A DNA stretch of 64,000 nt, from assembly GCA_022393335.1 (NCBI GenBank), contig JAJEKB010001426.1, positions 1,321,394-1,385,393 on the forward strand, given 5' to 3'. Position 1 is the stretch's first letter, and each line of letters opens with the position of its first letter. Both the position numbers and the translations under genes were made by a program. The stretch comes from Macrotrachela quadricornifera. Lineage: Eukaryota > Rotifera > Eurotatoria > Philodinida > Philodinidae. This document shows, one piece after another, positions 46,862 to 59,201 of this stretch. The notes under the pieces are model-generated. The model was not told where the DNA came from. It saw only the letters and a list, made by a program, of their open reading frames with translations, and searched no databases.

Positions 46862-47540
46862 CAGAAAAAATTACAAATTTTAAAAAACATTTATAGTATT
46901 ATGTTATAAAAGGATCGAAATCTATAAAATTAAGTAATGAAAAATGACATATTTCCATTATATGATGCGAACTTATAAGATGGTATAATTACATTTTTGA
47001 TAGAGTTAAAAATATGCATGCATCTTTTTTCATAACATGAAATTTCGTAACGAAGTATTTTTTGAAAAAATTCGCAGAAGTATAAATAGGTTTTCACAAA
47101 AACCAGATCATTTGATAGCTCTCGAATGACGATGTTTAAAAATCAATTTGTAACAGAGTCGAGTAAAACACACTACGCATAGTTTTCGTTACGAAATTTT
47201 ATAAAAAAATCAGATGGTTTACAAATATTTGAATTGAAAATACAATAATTTACGCTTTTTTTCAAAGTTGATATTCTACGAGCACTCACTGTACTTTGTC
47301 CAATAACACGAATATCGAACTTAGACATCTATACATATTAACAGTTTATTTATGATGGCTGAATCCTAAATTTTTTCTAACAAGCTCATTGGAGAAAAAA
47401 ATGAGATTGTTTTCTCACCATAATTACGTATACGACAGTCAACGGCATCTGCCCGAAATACTATTGATAGTTCTCTTTTAAACAACAGCTTTAACTTTCT
47501 TCGCTTTTGAATTCAGACCTTCCTTAGTGATAGATGAACG
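46862..47540. other. Intergenic, nothing recognised
   Basis: AT-rich. ATTTCGTAACGAA-type palindromic words recur near 47045 and 47190. No gene. Confidence 0.45.
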
Positions 47541-48154
47541 ATGCGTGGTCATGCCGTTCTTGAAAAAGTTTTAAATATTCAACATAAATCTCTCGTCTCC
47601 GATCATCTTGGTATAGCTCATACTTGTGTCAATATTGGCATAGTGCGTTCTCGTATGGGAAACTATTCGATTAGTTTAGATTTCTTACAAAAGACGCTTG
47701 AAATCGAACAAGGACATTTCTCTTCTGATCGTATTGATTTAATCACTATCTACAGTTATTTAAGTGAGATGCATACATATATGGGGAATTATCCGAGTGC
47801 ATTCTCGTTTCTTCATAGATCGCTTAAAATTCAACAAAAATCGTGCGATATATGACAAAATGGAAGATTATGAAGAAGCCCTCAAAATTCAGCAAAAATT
47901 TCTTCCTTCCAAATCACTCTTAATAATGCACACTTATAATAACATGGCTAGTGGAGATGATGACATTGGAAACTATACGATCGCATTCCCATTTTATGGA
48001 AAAATCGTTGTCTTACAATCATTTTTCGTTAATTGATACTTATAAGAATATCAGGTATGTATGCTATCGGATGAAACACTACTTCGATGCGTTCGAGTTT
48101 TATCACAAAGTACAAGAGATTCAAAACAAATTTCTCTCTTCTGATCTGGTTTAA
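47541..48154 (+). pseudogene. Tetratricopeptide-repeat (kinesin light chain-like) relic
   Basis: Repeated TPR-type units of about 42 residues are visible. Examples are ALEIQQ-like VLNIQHKSLVSDHLGIAHTC, MGNYSISLDFLQKTLEIEQG, MGNYPSAFSFLHRSLKIQQK, EDYEEALKIQQKFLPS and HYFDAFEFYHKVQEIQNKFL. They sit in two or three frames with breaks near 47850 and 48020. TPR arrays bind other proteins. In bdelloids such repeats are common at the C-terminus of large proteins; no partner domain is seen here. It is a fragment and probably dead. Confidence 0.7.
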
Positions 48155-48613
48155 ACTTATTTTAGCATCGGGTTTCTATATGATACGATGAAAGAATAGT
48201 GGAACGCTCTTCTGTTTTCAAACATACCCTAAAAGTCAGACTGTGTTCAATGTCTGAAATTAGTCCGTTTATAATGCTTGTACGGCAAAAATTTGCTATT
48301 GCACAAAGAATAACAAATAATATGTCCTAACATGATCCTCTACTGACTGCCCTATTTTTGAGGATGAAAATAGTTACCACAATCTATAGACTCGTGATAG
48401 TTTTATCGATTCTAACATCTTTTCGACAGTGCTTTTAGTTTTTTTTTGAGCAAACAGTAAAAATTCTTTAGAGAGTAGTCATCAGATTAGGCAACACCAT
48501 TTCATATCTCATTAATAAGAATCATGTACAGTCGATATTCGAAAAGAGTACATTATAAATGTTTTATGCTAATTCGCATGTTGGTGAAGACAACATCAAT
48601 GCAACGTAGGTCA
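48155..48613. other. Intergenic, nothing recognised
   Basis: No gene seen. Confidence 0.5.
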
Positions 48614-49594
48614 TTAAAAAGATAGAAACAAGATTCCAATTGGTGTTTGCTGGAATAAAAGAATCATTACGAGAGTGATAATTACAATAACAGGTGATGT
48701 TGTAGTGGATGTTGATGAATTAGGTGATGAAGGATGAATTACATTTAGCAAAAAATAATGATTTTGAATAATTGATTGTATTGAGGTTTCTATACTCGGG
48801 TTATTACAGAGATCTCGATTACAAGCATAGAAAAAGTGATCTTCATCGAGAATGTTTGGTCCTGGAAAAATTCGGTTACGATTTATATCAATACCAACGA
48901 AAGATGGAGATATAAGGCATGTACGATTCGTAGATGCACCTTCACTAACAGTCGAAGTACATAAACCATTAGTACAAGTTACTGGATTATTTGATGAATA
49001 ACACTGACTAACACTGTTCTCTGCACTGTTGTATAATAACGGAGCCAGAGAATTGGACAAAGGTTGATAATCTATCGAAATAAATTTATTGATTACTTGA
49101 CGTACATAATTCCAATCACATTCATCACCAACAAAGCAAGCAAAGGCCAATCTATACACAAATACATCCGAATCAGCAAATAAAATCATCGTCGTCTGTA
49201 GTGCAATACTAGTTAGAATACTGGTGTCGATACCACTCTCAGAGTCAAATGTCGAAAAGGATACCCGATAAGTGTTTGAACCATAAAAAATATCCACTGT
49301 CACTATGCAAGCATAAGAATATATTTTCTCCGCACAAACCGAAGGCAAATCTAGTTGACTTGAAAATGATTTTTCATAACGGCATTCGGCAATGCATCTA
49401 TGAAGTTCATCTTTGTTTGAGTTAGATTTCTTTGTCGATTTGGAGTTCAATTTTGAAACGGTAGCATGAAGTTTGTCTAGCTGTTGTTTTGAGTCTAGTT
49501 GAGAAATTCTTATGGATTTCTCGTTGATATTCAGTTGACATCGTACAACACAGATAAATAGTAATAATATGAAAGTTACTGATAGGTATTTCAT
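48614..49594 (-). CDS. Secreted, probably GPI-anchored Cys-rich protein of unknown function
   Basis: A 326-residue single-exon frame. Residues 1-19 (MKYLSVTFILLLFICVVRC) form a signal peptide. A basic/polar linker (SKSTKKSNSNKDE) follows. The extracellular body has about 13 Cys and several N-glycosylation sites. It includes CIAECRYEK, a hydrophobic beta-rich stretch, CFVGDECDW and TCTNGLC, and ends in YACNRDLCNN. The ending CNxxLCN is typical of Ly6/three-finger folds, but the spacing of the other Cys is not a clean match. The C-terminus is Ser/Thr-rich (SSPNSSTSTTTS) followed by a hydrophobic tail (VIVIITLVMILLF), as in GPI-anchored proteins. It probably sits on the cell surface. I do not recognise a named family. 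Confidence 0.6.
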   Translation of the reverse strand: MKYLSVTFILLLFICVVRCQLNINEKSIRISQLDSKQQLDKLHATVSKLNSKSTKKSNSNKDELHRCIAECRYEKSFSSQLDLPSVCAEKIYSYACIVTVDIFYGSNTYRVSFSTFDSESGIDTSILTSIALQTTMILFADSDVFVYRLAFACFVGDECDWNYVRQVINKFISIDYQPLSNSLAPLLYNSAENSVSQCYSSNNPVTCTNGLCTSTVSEGASTNRTCLISPSFVGIDINRNRIFPGPNILDEDHFFYACNRDLCNNPSIETSIQSIIQNHYFLLNVIHPSSPNSSTSTTTSPVIVIITLVMILLFQQTPIGILFLSF

Positions 49595-49930
49595 TGTTAT
49601 ACTGCTTTATTCCTCAAGTAATCTGCCAATATATGTAATGTAGATTTTCTAATTTATTACTATGTCTACATAGATTTATTATCAGTCGTTGTAAATTTTG
49701 ATAAAAAACAAGATTTCAGATGTTAATGTAATGTAAATAGTATTTTGTTTTTATTATCTTACCAGCGTATCAGCTCTGAGTTGATCAAGTGATAAGAAAA
49801 GCTTAATGGAAAAGAGAGCACTTAGTTTAAATAAATGATATTTACAAGTGTGTTGTATATAAAGTGATTCCTTTAAAATAAGCACATATCCATACTTTAT
49901 ATTAACTTTATTACGAGATAAAAATACAAT

Positions 49931-49982
49931 ATAAGAGTTTTATTTCTATATGACATAAATTACACTGAAATAAAACTCTTAT
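49931..49982. repeat. Perfect 16-bp inverted repeat
   Basis: ATAAGAGTTTTATTTC and GAAATAAAACTCTTAT are exact complements separated by 20 bp. It may be a miniature element core or a terminator-like hairpin; function unknown. Confidence 0.6.
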
Positions 49983-50253
49983 AGTATAACTCGATTAGAT
50001 AGTGAACTTGATGCAAATTATGATCATGTAGAAAAGTAAAGTAAAGGACAAACTTCAGTGCGAGAATAATCATATAGAACAACAATAATATCAGTAACAG
50101 ATCATATATTCTTTACTAAAGATCAGTACTATTGAAAATTTTCTGATCTCTGACAATGGAGGCGTTTGTACTGATAAGCAAAAATATGTGACATATTCGA
50201 GCCAAATGAGAGGTTTCATTATCAAACTAACAAGGTTAAAATATTAGTTGCTT

Positions 50254-50520
50254 TTGGCTTGCCTAGAGGGTAATATTTAAATTTCAAGGTATATGAAATT
50301 TAGGTACAAAAATGAATCAGAAAAGGCTTTCGCCTCTATTATAAGGACAAAAAATAAGGGTATTCGGACCATTTGAAAGAGAGTCCTCACAAACTTCATA
50401 ATCGTTCCGAACAATACTATATTTCATTCTTATAATAGAGGAGAAAATCTTTCTTGATTCATTTTTATACCTGAATTTTACATACCTTAATATTTAAATA
50501 TCTTCCTCTAGGCAAACCAA
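50254..50520. mobile_element. 267-bp palindromic foldback element
   Basis: TTGGCTTGCCTAGAGG at 50254 matches CCTCTAGGCAAACCAA ending at 50520. The arms stay complementary inward, for example AAAAATGAATCAGAAAAGG on the left and CTTTCTTGATTCATTTTTA on the right, and CCTCTATTATAAG against CTTATAATAGAGG. The centre is near 50387. It is non-coding. Confidence 0.7.
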
Positions 50521-51109
50521 GGGCAGCTCATATATTAACATTGTTTGTTTGGCGATGAAAGCTTCCATCTGATCTGAATATATACTATTTTTCTCACAGG
50601 CAATTTAAATACCTCCATCGTTAGAAACATACTTATTTTGAAAACAATGTGATTGTTTCATCTGTTTTAAAGAAGAATGGATAGGTTGACTTCTGTTATT
50701 CTTATCTATTTAACTTAAATGAAAAAATAAGTGATGAAGAAGAAAAATGTTAATAAAAACAAGCACTAGTATATCTGTTTTTTTAAATACATAGTATTGA
50801 ATAATTAAAGTTGAAATACAAAGTATGGCCATCTAATCTGCACACCTATTAGATATAGTACAACCAGTATATAGTCTAATAAAAGAGATTTTATTAAAAG
50901 TGTATTATTATGATACTAGTTGAAGCATGATCAAATGGCATAAAATAATTGAGCATTCTTTTCTCTATCAAACTACATAGAAACAAAGTTTAATAATCCT
51001 TTTATAAAGGATTATTGAATGGCCGTCACTATTTTTGGACAGCCTTTTATCAAATGTATATTTCAAAAAATATCAGTGGCTAGTGTTATAATCCACAGGA
51101 TCCTAGACC

Positions 51110-51480
51110 CAAAAGCCTACAAAACCGTTTAACTAACCTCCAACTTATCTAGGTCGTGTTATAGATAAAATAATAAGCAACATGCTCAAATATTTGTTAA
51201 TAAATATTAGTTTTTTGCTAAATTGATTTTCATCCAGAAAATTAGTTAAATCAGTTAATCATAACAATCTGATCTCTGATATTTTACCCTTGCAATTGTT
51301 CTTACAGCACCATAAAGCAAGTAACCAACTTCAATGACTTGAGCAAATTGTTCGATTATACAAATTACTTGATTGTAAGTCATAGTAACCCGTCAAAAGC
51401 AACAGATGTTCTAGTTTAGATCGACAATTCACAGATATCCACATTAGAAGATCCCAAAAAATGTGTAAAAATTATTTGTT
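51110..51480 (+). pseudogene. Very decayed LINE RT fragment
   Basis: Pieces in shifting frames recall the LINE RT middle: YLGRVIDKIISNMLKYLL (motif 2 type, family LGKVxEKIIxxRL) at about 51145, and ILPLQLFLQHHKASNQLQ with LEQIV (family ILPxQxGFRxxxST...LLEQI) at about 51285. No catalytic box is left. Confidence 0.4.
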
Positions 51481-53430
51481 CTTCGTTACAAGAAACCTAG
51501 ATCATAGAGTAAAACCTCAACATTGATACACTAGAAATGAGACGAATGGCACTGCAACTAATACAGAAGAATAAATAATATTTTTTATCAAGATAAATCC
51601 TAACACATATGCTGGAAATTAAATCTGAATATAATAAAAAAAAAGAAAGAAATAAAATACATTGATGAAACAGATGAAACTATACGAGGAGAGCTATGAA
51701 TAAAATAAGACATGAAGTATTGCATAGCACTACTATTTACTTGCTTGCCGTCAAACGCGTACATAATTCCTGACACGAAAAATTCGATAGTTCTTTCTTT
51801 TTATAATTCATACATCAATACTTCAATTTATTCAAAAGATAATAAAAAAAAGAATACGTTATGATCAGGAAGGCGATCACTAATGGATTATTACTAATAT
51901 CAAATCATCTAGGAACTTTATAGTCAATAGCTATGGTATAAAACCAGTGTGATGCAAAAAATTATAAAAAATCGATATAAACTTGTATAACAATAGATAA
52001 CAATCACAAAGCTCATATTATGATGACGTATGCTCGTAGTATTTTACAAAAAGAAAATTGTGAAATATATTTAATTGATTTGCAAGCAAAACTTTAACGA
52101 AGATCTTTTAGTTGAGACACGCAAATGATACATCAAGAAATACATTGATTTCGATGTTTTTTGTTTTTCTATTGGAATATCAACAATAGATAAAATGAGA
52201 AGATGATGATTTAATCACATTTTCAAAAGTTTGATTAATAAATTTGAAGAATAGATTTTTATGAGAATAACAAAAACATTGTCATGGAATTTTTGGGATG
52301 TTGCTAGTGTTTTGGAGCCATTATTTTGCTTATCAAAAGATGTGCCTTTTCATGCTCTACCAAATTGTATAAAGTTCATCTTAGGATCTTGAAAACTAAC
52401 TACATAAAAGAGCTAAAAATGAAAAAACTCTAAAGAATGATCGATTTCACCTATTATAATAAATTTTTTCAACATTGAAAGTGCATAGTAAGATAGATGA
52501 AATATAGGGTTTTGTAGAGTATCTTTTGCTCTATCGATTGGTATAATTTGATAATAATTTTGATCAATTCTTTGTGATCAAAACCCTATAGATTTTGATA
52601 ACCTGATACTTCGTAATCAAACAAATGAGTGGTCGAAGTACTTGAAGACTTAGTCAAAAAATCATAAAACTTTGAGCTTCTGAGTAATATTTTACGCTCT
52701 TTCAAACTAGCTACTTCATTTCAAAAAATAAGATTTTTCGACAACCAATCCTTATTGTTTTGAATGATGATCTCTCATGGACACTCTTAAGTTTTCATTA
52801 GATTCATATACATAGATATACATAAATGATTACTAAATTAGATGAACGATATCAATCTTTTTTTTTGCTTTTATAAACTATCGATATATATGTCTGTTTC
52901 ATTATTATTTAAACAGATGAAGGCAGAGTAAATATGTTACATATTATTCTTTCTTTTCTTTTTATTGTGTATGTGGATATGTGCATGATTGATCCTTGAA
53001 AAGTAAGGTAAAACTAATATTTCATAATGCATACGTATTAAATCATTTCATTCTTTGCTTTTTAATGCAATATTGACTTTGATCGTCAAACGGCAAAGAT
53101 CAAATGAGAATGATAAGAATAATACACATTGCTTTTTATGAATGAGATACGACTGATATACTTATCATAAATCAACTGAACATAATTTGTTCATTTTGCT
53201 GTGACTCTTGTTTAATAGGGTTTTTAATTGATGAAAGAAAATATATAATTATTACTTGAGTATTTATATAAATGTGTTGTTTTCAATTGTTAATAAACAA
53301 CTAACTAAGCACATTATATAAAAATAGCTTTGATAAATAAGAATCTTTGTATATCTATATTCCTATTATAAATGTTTTTTGATTGTGTTAATATTTCAGA
53401 TATTATTACAATAAATAAGGAATCTTTCTT

Positions 53431-56306
53431 ATGGATTCTATAAATGATTTTGATCTTAAACAACGAGATGCACGATCAATGTTTGGGTAAATATTTCTAT
53501 TTTGGAATATTTGATTTATGATCTTTGAAAATAATTTTCTACAGTTTTAGTCTATGAAAAAAGTCATTTTTATAACTATTTATTAGTTGATTTGAAATAA
53601 TAAACAATTATAATTTTTCTGAAAAGTGTACATAAAATATTTTTTAGACATATAATAGAAAATCTATCTACATCAATATTTGGTATATGTATTGCTTTTA
53701 CCATTCTTTTCGGTGGTATATGTATCATTATTCTTTCACTTATTCCAATTTATCTGCAAAATAATGCCATTTATCCTATTCTCAATCAAAGTATTTTTTC
53801 TCAAATATTTTCTTTATTAAACTCTATTTCTCTGCTTTATTTATCATAAAAGATAGTACATTAATATCTGTTATATATAAAACAAATTTATCAAATGGAA
53901 CATCATTTACAATCGAAGATATAAATACATTAAATCAACAAGTATTTATATCATTTCTTTTTTAATGAAATAATAATCTAATTCTTATTTTTATTCAGTT
54001 TAGACAAATTTATAATTTACAAGATATTATTTTATCAATTATTTCATATAATTTTACTTCATTAACAATTGAAAGAATAAAAAGGTTAATATAAAAAAAA
54101 AAGAATATTTATTCTTTTATATAATTATACTATTTTAGACAAACAAATTCAATTCAATGTGAAGATGGTTCAACATTTTCAAATGTTTTACTTAATTTTA
54201 ATTTTTCTATTATATCTATTGAAAAATATAAAACAATTTATCAATGGCAACAAATTTTAAGAACAATACAAAGAAAAATTCGATTAATTTACAAACAATT
54301 TACTATTATAATACCATTTAGAACTAATCAACCATCGTCTGTACAATTGAATATTTGTTCATTAAAAATTCTTTCAGGTATTTATTAATCGTACGATTCT
54401 TTTTTAATCTAAGGATCGGAGGATCAGCTAAGTTAATATTGCAAGTTTAGTGAATTTATTGAAAATTTCATAGCGATATACGGATTATTTAATTTTGAAA
54501 ATAGAAAAAAAAATAAACTTATTATATCTTTGACCTATTCTCTTGATACTTGTTTTGATGTATTCACCTATCATTTATAAAGATATATAAAAAATCTTTT
54601 AGGAAGAGAATTTTACAAGACTTTATAATTTTTATTTTTGACTATAGGAGATACAATATCAACAACGACGATCGTCAATAAAACCAGGTTCATACACGAT
54701 TTTCATATTTTTAAATCTAAGGTTCTATTGATCATGACGAAAGAAAATAATGAGAAATCGATGTGATTATTAGTACCTAATCAAATAATGATCCTTATGT
54801 TTTTTTTGTAAGATAGTTTATAAAACTTCGCAGAATTTATTTCTGTATAGGTTGGATTGTCCAGTGATAATTTTAGGTGCTGGTATAGGTGGATCTCATA
54901 GTGCATATCGATTAGCTCCTATTCATAAGAATAATTTATGTATATTTGAACGTGAAAATCATGTTGGAGGACGAACTTATGATATTGATTATAATGGAAA
55001 TATTCCCGAAGCCTATTCTACTAGTCCTATTGCACCAATGGGAGGTATGAGATTTTATGAATTACAACCTGTTGTTAAACAATTAGCAGATGAATTAAAT
55101 ATTTCTTATTATCAATATGATTATCAAACATTTCTTATAAAAGCACGTGGAAAACTGTATACATCATTAAATGAAATGTGTTTAAAATCATACATTGAAT
55201 TAAATTGTACTGATAGTTCAAATGGATTGAATGCTTTAAGTCAATTATGGAATAAATTATTCAATGAATATAACAAAAATCCATTAAATGTGTATAATTT
55301 TGCGGATTTCACTTCATTTTGTCGTTATCTTCTTGGTGATGAAGCAACAGAATACTTAAAAGATGCATTTAGACATCGAGGCGTTTTTCAAAATGTAGAT
55401 GCATATTTTTATATAGACATTTCAACACAACAGTCACGTCTAGATGGTAATGTTTATTATCCTAATGAAGGTTTATCTCAATTTGCTAAAAGAATGATTG
55501 ATAAAGCAACAACATTAAATAATGTTCGACTTTATTTAAATGAAGAAGTTATTCAAATTGATGAAAATACAAATAATGAATTTATATTTTCTGTTGAAAC
55601 AACAAAATATAAAATTTATGGAAAACAATTAATTATAGCAATACCTCCATATGATTTGATAAATATAAATGGTTTAACTATTCAAGAAATTAAATCAAAT
55701 AAACATTTTCAATCAATTTTACCAATTAAAGTAGTAGTTATAATGAATTATTGGCCTGAACGATGGTGGGAAAAAACGAATCTATCAAATACAAATATTG
55801 ATCGTGCGTGGACAAAACAAAATTGTATTAGTTTTTTTGAAATATTATCTCGACATCCACAAAAAAGAGAACAAAATATAACAAGAACAGTTTATGATGA
55901 TGGATTATGTATCGATACTTGGTCAACATTAATTCATCGTTCATCACAAAAAGATTTAATTGATGAATTATTAAGAGGATTAAGAACATTATTTGTTGAT
56001 ATTGAAATACCATTACCAACAAAAACATTTACTAATATTTGGTCTGGAGCTTGGCATTTTCAAAAATCAAATAGTAATGTTACAAATAAACAAATTATTA
56101 GTTGGGCATTAAAACCAATGACAAGATTTGAAAAACATCAGATCAGTTTAGTAGGTGAAGCATTTTATCTTGCTCCACCAGCTTGGATCGATAGTGCTAT
56201 TAAATCTTCATTATCATCACTTTATTCTCAATTTAATTTTAGTAATGTTTGTTATGAAAATGATGCTGCCTCTAATGGAAATTATTGTAGCGCGATTTCT
56301 ATTTAA
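53431..56306 (+). CDS. Type II membrane-anchored flavin amine oxidase (7 exons)
   Basis: Exons 53431-53486, 53648-53790, 53853-53941, 53999-54084, 54139-54377, 54648-54687 and 54851-56306 join in frame at GT/AG sites to give 702 residues. Residues 1-27 are cytoplasmic, and 28-54 (SIFGICIAFTILFGGICIII...) a signal anchor. Residues 55-217 form an Asn-glycosylated stalk with QCEDGSTFSNVLLNFNFSI, reminiscent of SEA domains. Residues 219-702 are a flavin amine oxidase. Its marks are VIILGAGIGGSHSAYRL (FAD dinucleotide-binding GxGxxG from residue 227), CIFERENHVGGRTYD, APMGGMRFYE, and a C-terminal FAD contact SLVGEAFYLAPPAWIDSA. The family oxidises amines or amino acids, releasing hydrogen peroxide and ammonia. 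The active site would face outside or the secretory lumen. The oxidase lies in one 1.46-kb exon while the anchor and stalk are split into six small exons, suggesting fusion of an intronless, perhaps transferred, oxidase to a host membrane module (inference). Confidence 0.8.
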
Positions 56307-57730
56307 TTTCAATTTTAATTCCATATACTATCACTTCATTTTTTACGAAAATAAAAAAGGCCAATAACAAAACATACTCTAAGCATTCTTTTTAATCTGT
56401 ATTAAATCATTAATCTAACTTTTTTTCATGTTGATTTTTTATTATTTGTTTTTGTTTTTATATAAGCAGTAACAAAGTAATAAGATCCTTTTTGCAATCG
56501 ATATATATACCAGAAAGCGAAAACGAGTCGAGTCGAGTTTGACTTGAAGAACTCGACTTTTTAAAAATTTCTTCATAATTTTACCATTTGTTTCTCAGTA
56601 TTAGTCATCGTCATTGTTAGACAAACTGAGATGAAACACTGTCAATTCATTTCAATGAATAGGCTGAACAAAGCATTAAAATGAATAGATAGCGATGAAC
56701 TGACGACGCTAGATAAAGTACATTGAATGATATACACTAGCTTTCATTGTACTCCATGCATTATTGACTGTTCAAAGATTAATTAGAATGCAATGACGTG
56801 ATTGATCATCAGGCTATGTTAGTGATTAGTATGCGATGTGCAACAGATTTTATAATGTATTGCATTCTTTCATTATTTATCGCAAAAAGATGATCAAAGC
56901 AGAGTGGATGTTTAAGTGATCAAATGTTTGATTACATTTAGAATATTGGAATTGATGAAATGTGTTATCCATTCCATGCAATAGGATTGTTTCGAATAGG
57001 CTTTGAGCATTTATGGGCAGAGAAAATCGACCTGCAGTATTGCCCAAGTCGTGCAAGAAATGGTTCAGAATGAATCCAAACAATAATTCCAAGCTGAAGT
57101 CGAGTGGAAAACCCGTAGAAGATTTTTTGTTTCTCACAGAGAATCGATAGAAAGTAAGCAATACATCAAATGAAGAGAGCGAAGGACTTTTTCTATGACT
57201 TCCAATCGTTGTTGACCGACAAAGACCAGATTCTAATGGGAAGACATAGAAAAAATACCTGAGATTTCTGAATCTCAAATACTACTGCCAAGAAATTATC
57301 GCAATCTCCTGAAGCTTATCGTTTCCTTTCCTCAAGGTCTGATGTGGGTATTTCAACATTATGATATGGATGAGGTGTGTGTCTGAATTTCTTTTCATTC
57401 TTGATATTACGAATGCACTTCTAAACATTCGATTTTCAATCGATACTTGGCAACTCGACTCGATCCAAGCCGAGTCGAGTCGAGTTGGACATTTTTTGAC
57501 TCGTTTCGGTCTCTGTTGTGCAGCTGTTTATTGGCAAAATATATGCCCTACTCGCCACACATCAAACTAAAAAAGTTCTTCCTTTATATAGGAGAAGATC
57601 AGCATGAATATTATGTTGTTCTTCTTGTCTATATATAAATCAATTACAATTATACTTATATAAGGCTAAATAGAACTTGATCGAAAAAAAAATGTTTGCA
57701 CTTTGACCATGAAAACAGGTTAAACAGATG
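56307..57730. other. Intergenic with GAGTCGAG-flanked segment
   Basis: Clusters of the word GAGTCGAG/CTCGACTC lie at 56525-56560 and in inverted form at 57455-57505, with ACGAAAAC/GAAACGAGTC-like ends outside. They may bound a non-autonomous element of about 1 kb. A 133-codon minus-strand frame inside (57278-56877) has no recognised feature. Confidence 0.45.
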
Positions 57731-58827
57731 TTAATATGTGATATTTCTTTTTCTTACAGGAGGTTTGGGATACAGGGTGGCGAATACATGAGCAAGTTGA
57801 ATAAACGAATCCAAAATCTCTAAATCTGCCTCTTTGATTGCATCACCATATTTTCTGTCTTCCAAGAGTCTACTTTTGACTCTACTTTCTGTGATTGTGT
57901 AAGAATCATTTTGACCTCTTATGATAATGTGCCGAACAATTGACTCGAGACTTTCGATTGTTTGCTCATTGAAACAATCGCCGAAGTCATGAAGCTCTAT
58001 CGTTTGATTTGATTGGCCGAACTGTCCCGATAAAAGTGGGTATTTTTTTCGAATAGCCGTCATTATTTGGCATGCATCATCATTAGAAATAGGAAGATTG
58101 TCTGACCTAGATATGGCAAAAAAACGATGAATATAATAGTGCTCATCAACGGTGCTTCCAAGAGGCGCATTCGAATAATCATCGCCTTCATCAAAAATTC
58201 CGATACCGTCTTGTTGAAAAATACGACCGATAATACCAGCCACACCTTCGACGCCCACACGTGAGCATGATTCGAAAATTATTGATGCGTATGGTTCGAT
58301 ACCCCAATTTTCAGTGGTGGAAACAGCATCGCTGAGAAGAATTTCGAATAAATATTCTTTCATTCCTGTATTTGTCAGCTTGGCACGTAGTTGATTGAGT
58401 AAAATAATAAGCTTTTCATGACGCCATCGAATATCTTCATATGTAAGCCGTTCTGGCGGACAAGAACCAGGTCGTGTACCCAAATGAATACGAAACTTTC
58501 TATTAGTGTACAACGTTGGCCTATGTTGTTGCTGTGCTCCAGCTGATGCTTCTGTAACTTCCGTGGGTTCCTTTGGAATATAAATGCTGGCAGCTCCTTC
58601 ATCAATTGATGAAGGCCTCACTTCAGTAGGCTTATCATCATCTTGTTTCTTGCATAATGAATTACGAACAAAAGTAGTTACATAAAGATATAAAAATAAA
58701 AACTACTCACCGGTGGAAGTAAATCGGTCGATGAAGCAGCTAAAGCGTACGCTATAAGTTTTGCTTCTTCTTCGAGTCGTTTTTTGTTTTCATTATTAGA
58801 CGTGGGAAAATCTTCAGCGGATGCCAT
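57731..58827 (-). CDS. Orphan two-exon protein, unknown function
   Basis: Exons 58827-58711 and 58648-57731 join at a phase-0 GT/AG intron of 62 bp to give 344 residues. The join reads TDLLPP-KQDDDKPTEV. The N-terminus is charged and helical (NENKKRLEEEAKLIAYALAA), then a low-complexity Pro/Ala/Gln linker (EPTEVTEASAGAQQQHRP). A compact domain follows from about residue 95 to 335 (FRIHLGTRPGSCPPERLTYE, LFEILLSDAVSTTENWGIEP, VEGVAGIIGRIFQQDGIGIF, LLSGQFGQSNQTIELHDF), ending PPVRKRNITY. No signal peptide or membrane span, so probably intracellular. I do not recognise the fold. The intron and open frame argue for a real host gene. Confidence 0.65.
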
Positions 58828-58913
58828 GATAATGATACGTGTGATAAAATAGCTATGAAGGTGATTTATGTGACATGAGAAATCAGAATGACTATTCTTT
58901 TATACTAACGTCT

Positions 58914-58985
58914 CTCTTTTTTCTCTCTCTTTTTTTCTCTCTCTTTTTTTTCTCTCGCTTTTTTCCTTTCCTTCCTTCATTTTCC
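58914..58985. repeat. Polypyrimidine (TCTC/TTTT) low-complexity tract
   Basis: Runs of TCTCTCTCTTTTTT repeat for about 70 bp directly upstream of the orphan gene's start. On that gene's strand it is a polypurine tract. Confidence 0.8.
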
Positions 58986-59201
58986 AAAATGTTTTCTCGT
59001 CATCAGAAGAAAGATGTGGATTTTTTTTACTAGATAAGTAGGGGGAGGAAAGTTGCATAAACAGGGTACGATGCCGATCATGATCCCAGTCAAATGAAGA
59101 GACGGCAATTTTGCGTTAAAACTATGATAGATTTGATTAGAGGTGGGATATTTACTCTATATTGTTGTTACACAACTAAAGTAAAATAACTACAATAGTT
59201 A
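58986..59201. other. Short spacer left of the transposon
   Basis: No gene. It ends with the TA dinucleotide that flanks the transposon at 59200-59201. Confidence 0.5.

Larger units (their letters stand above)
49595..53430. other. Long gene-poor stretch
   Basis: About 3.8 kb with no gene. It contains a small perfect hairpin (49931-49982), a 267-bp palindromic element (50254-50520) and a LINE relic (about 51110-51480), each listed separately. The rest is AT-rich and unrecognised. Confidence 0.5.

Noticed and set aside
56877..57278. A 133-codon minus-strand frame
   Set aside because: No recognisable domain, no signal or splice support, and it lies inside a probable non-autonomous element.
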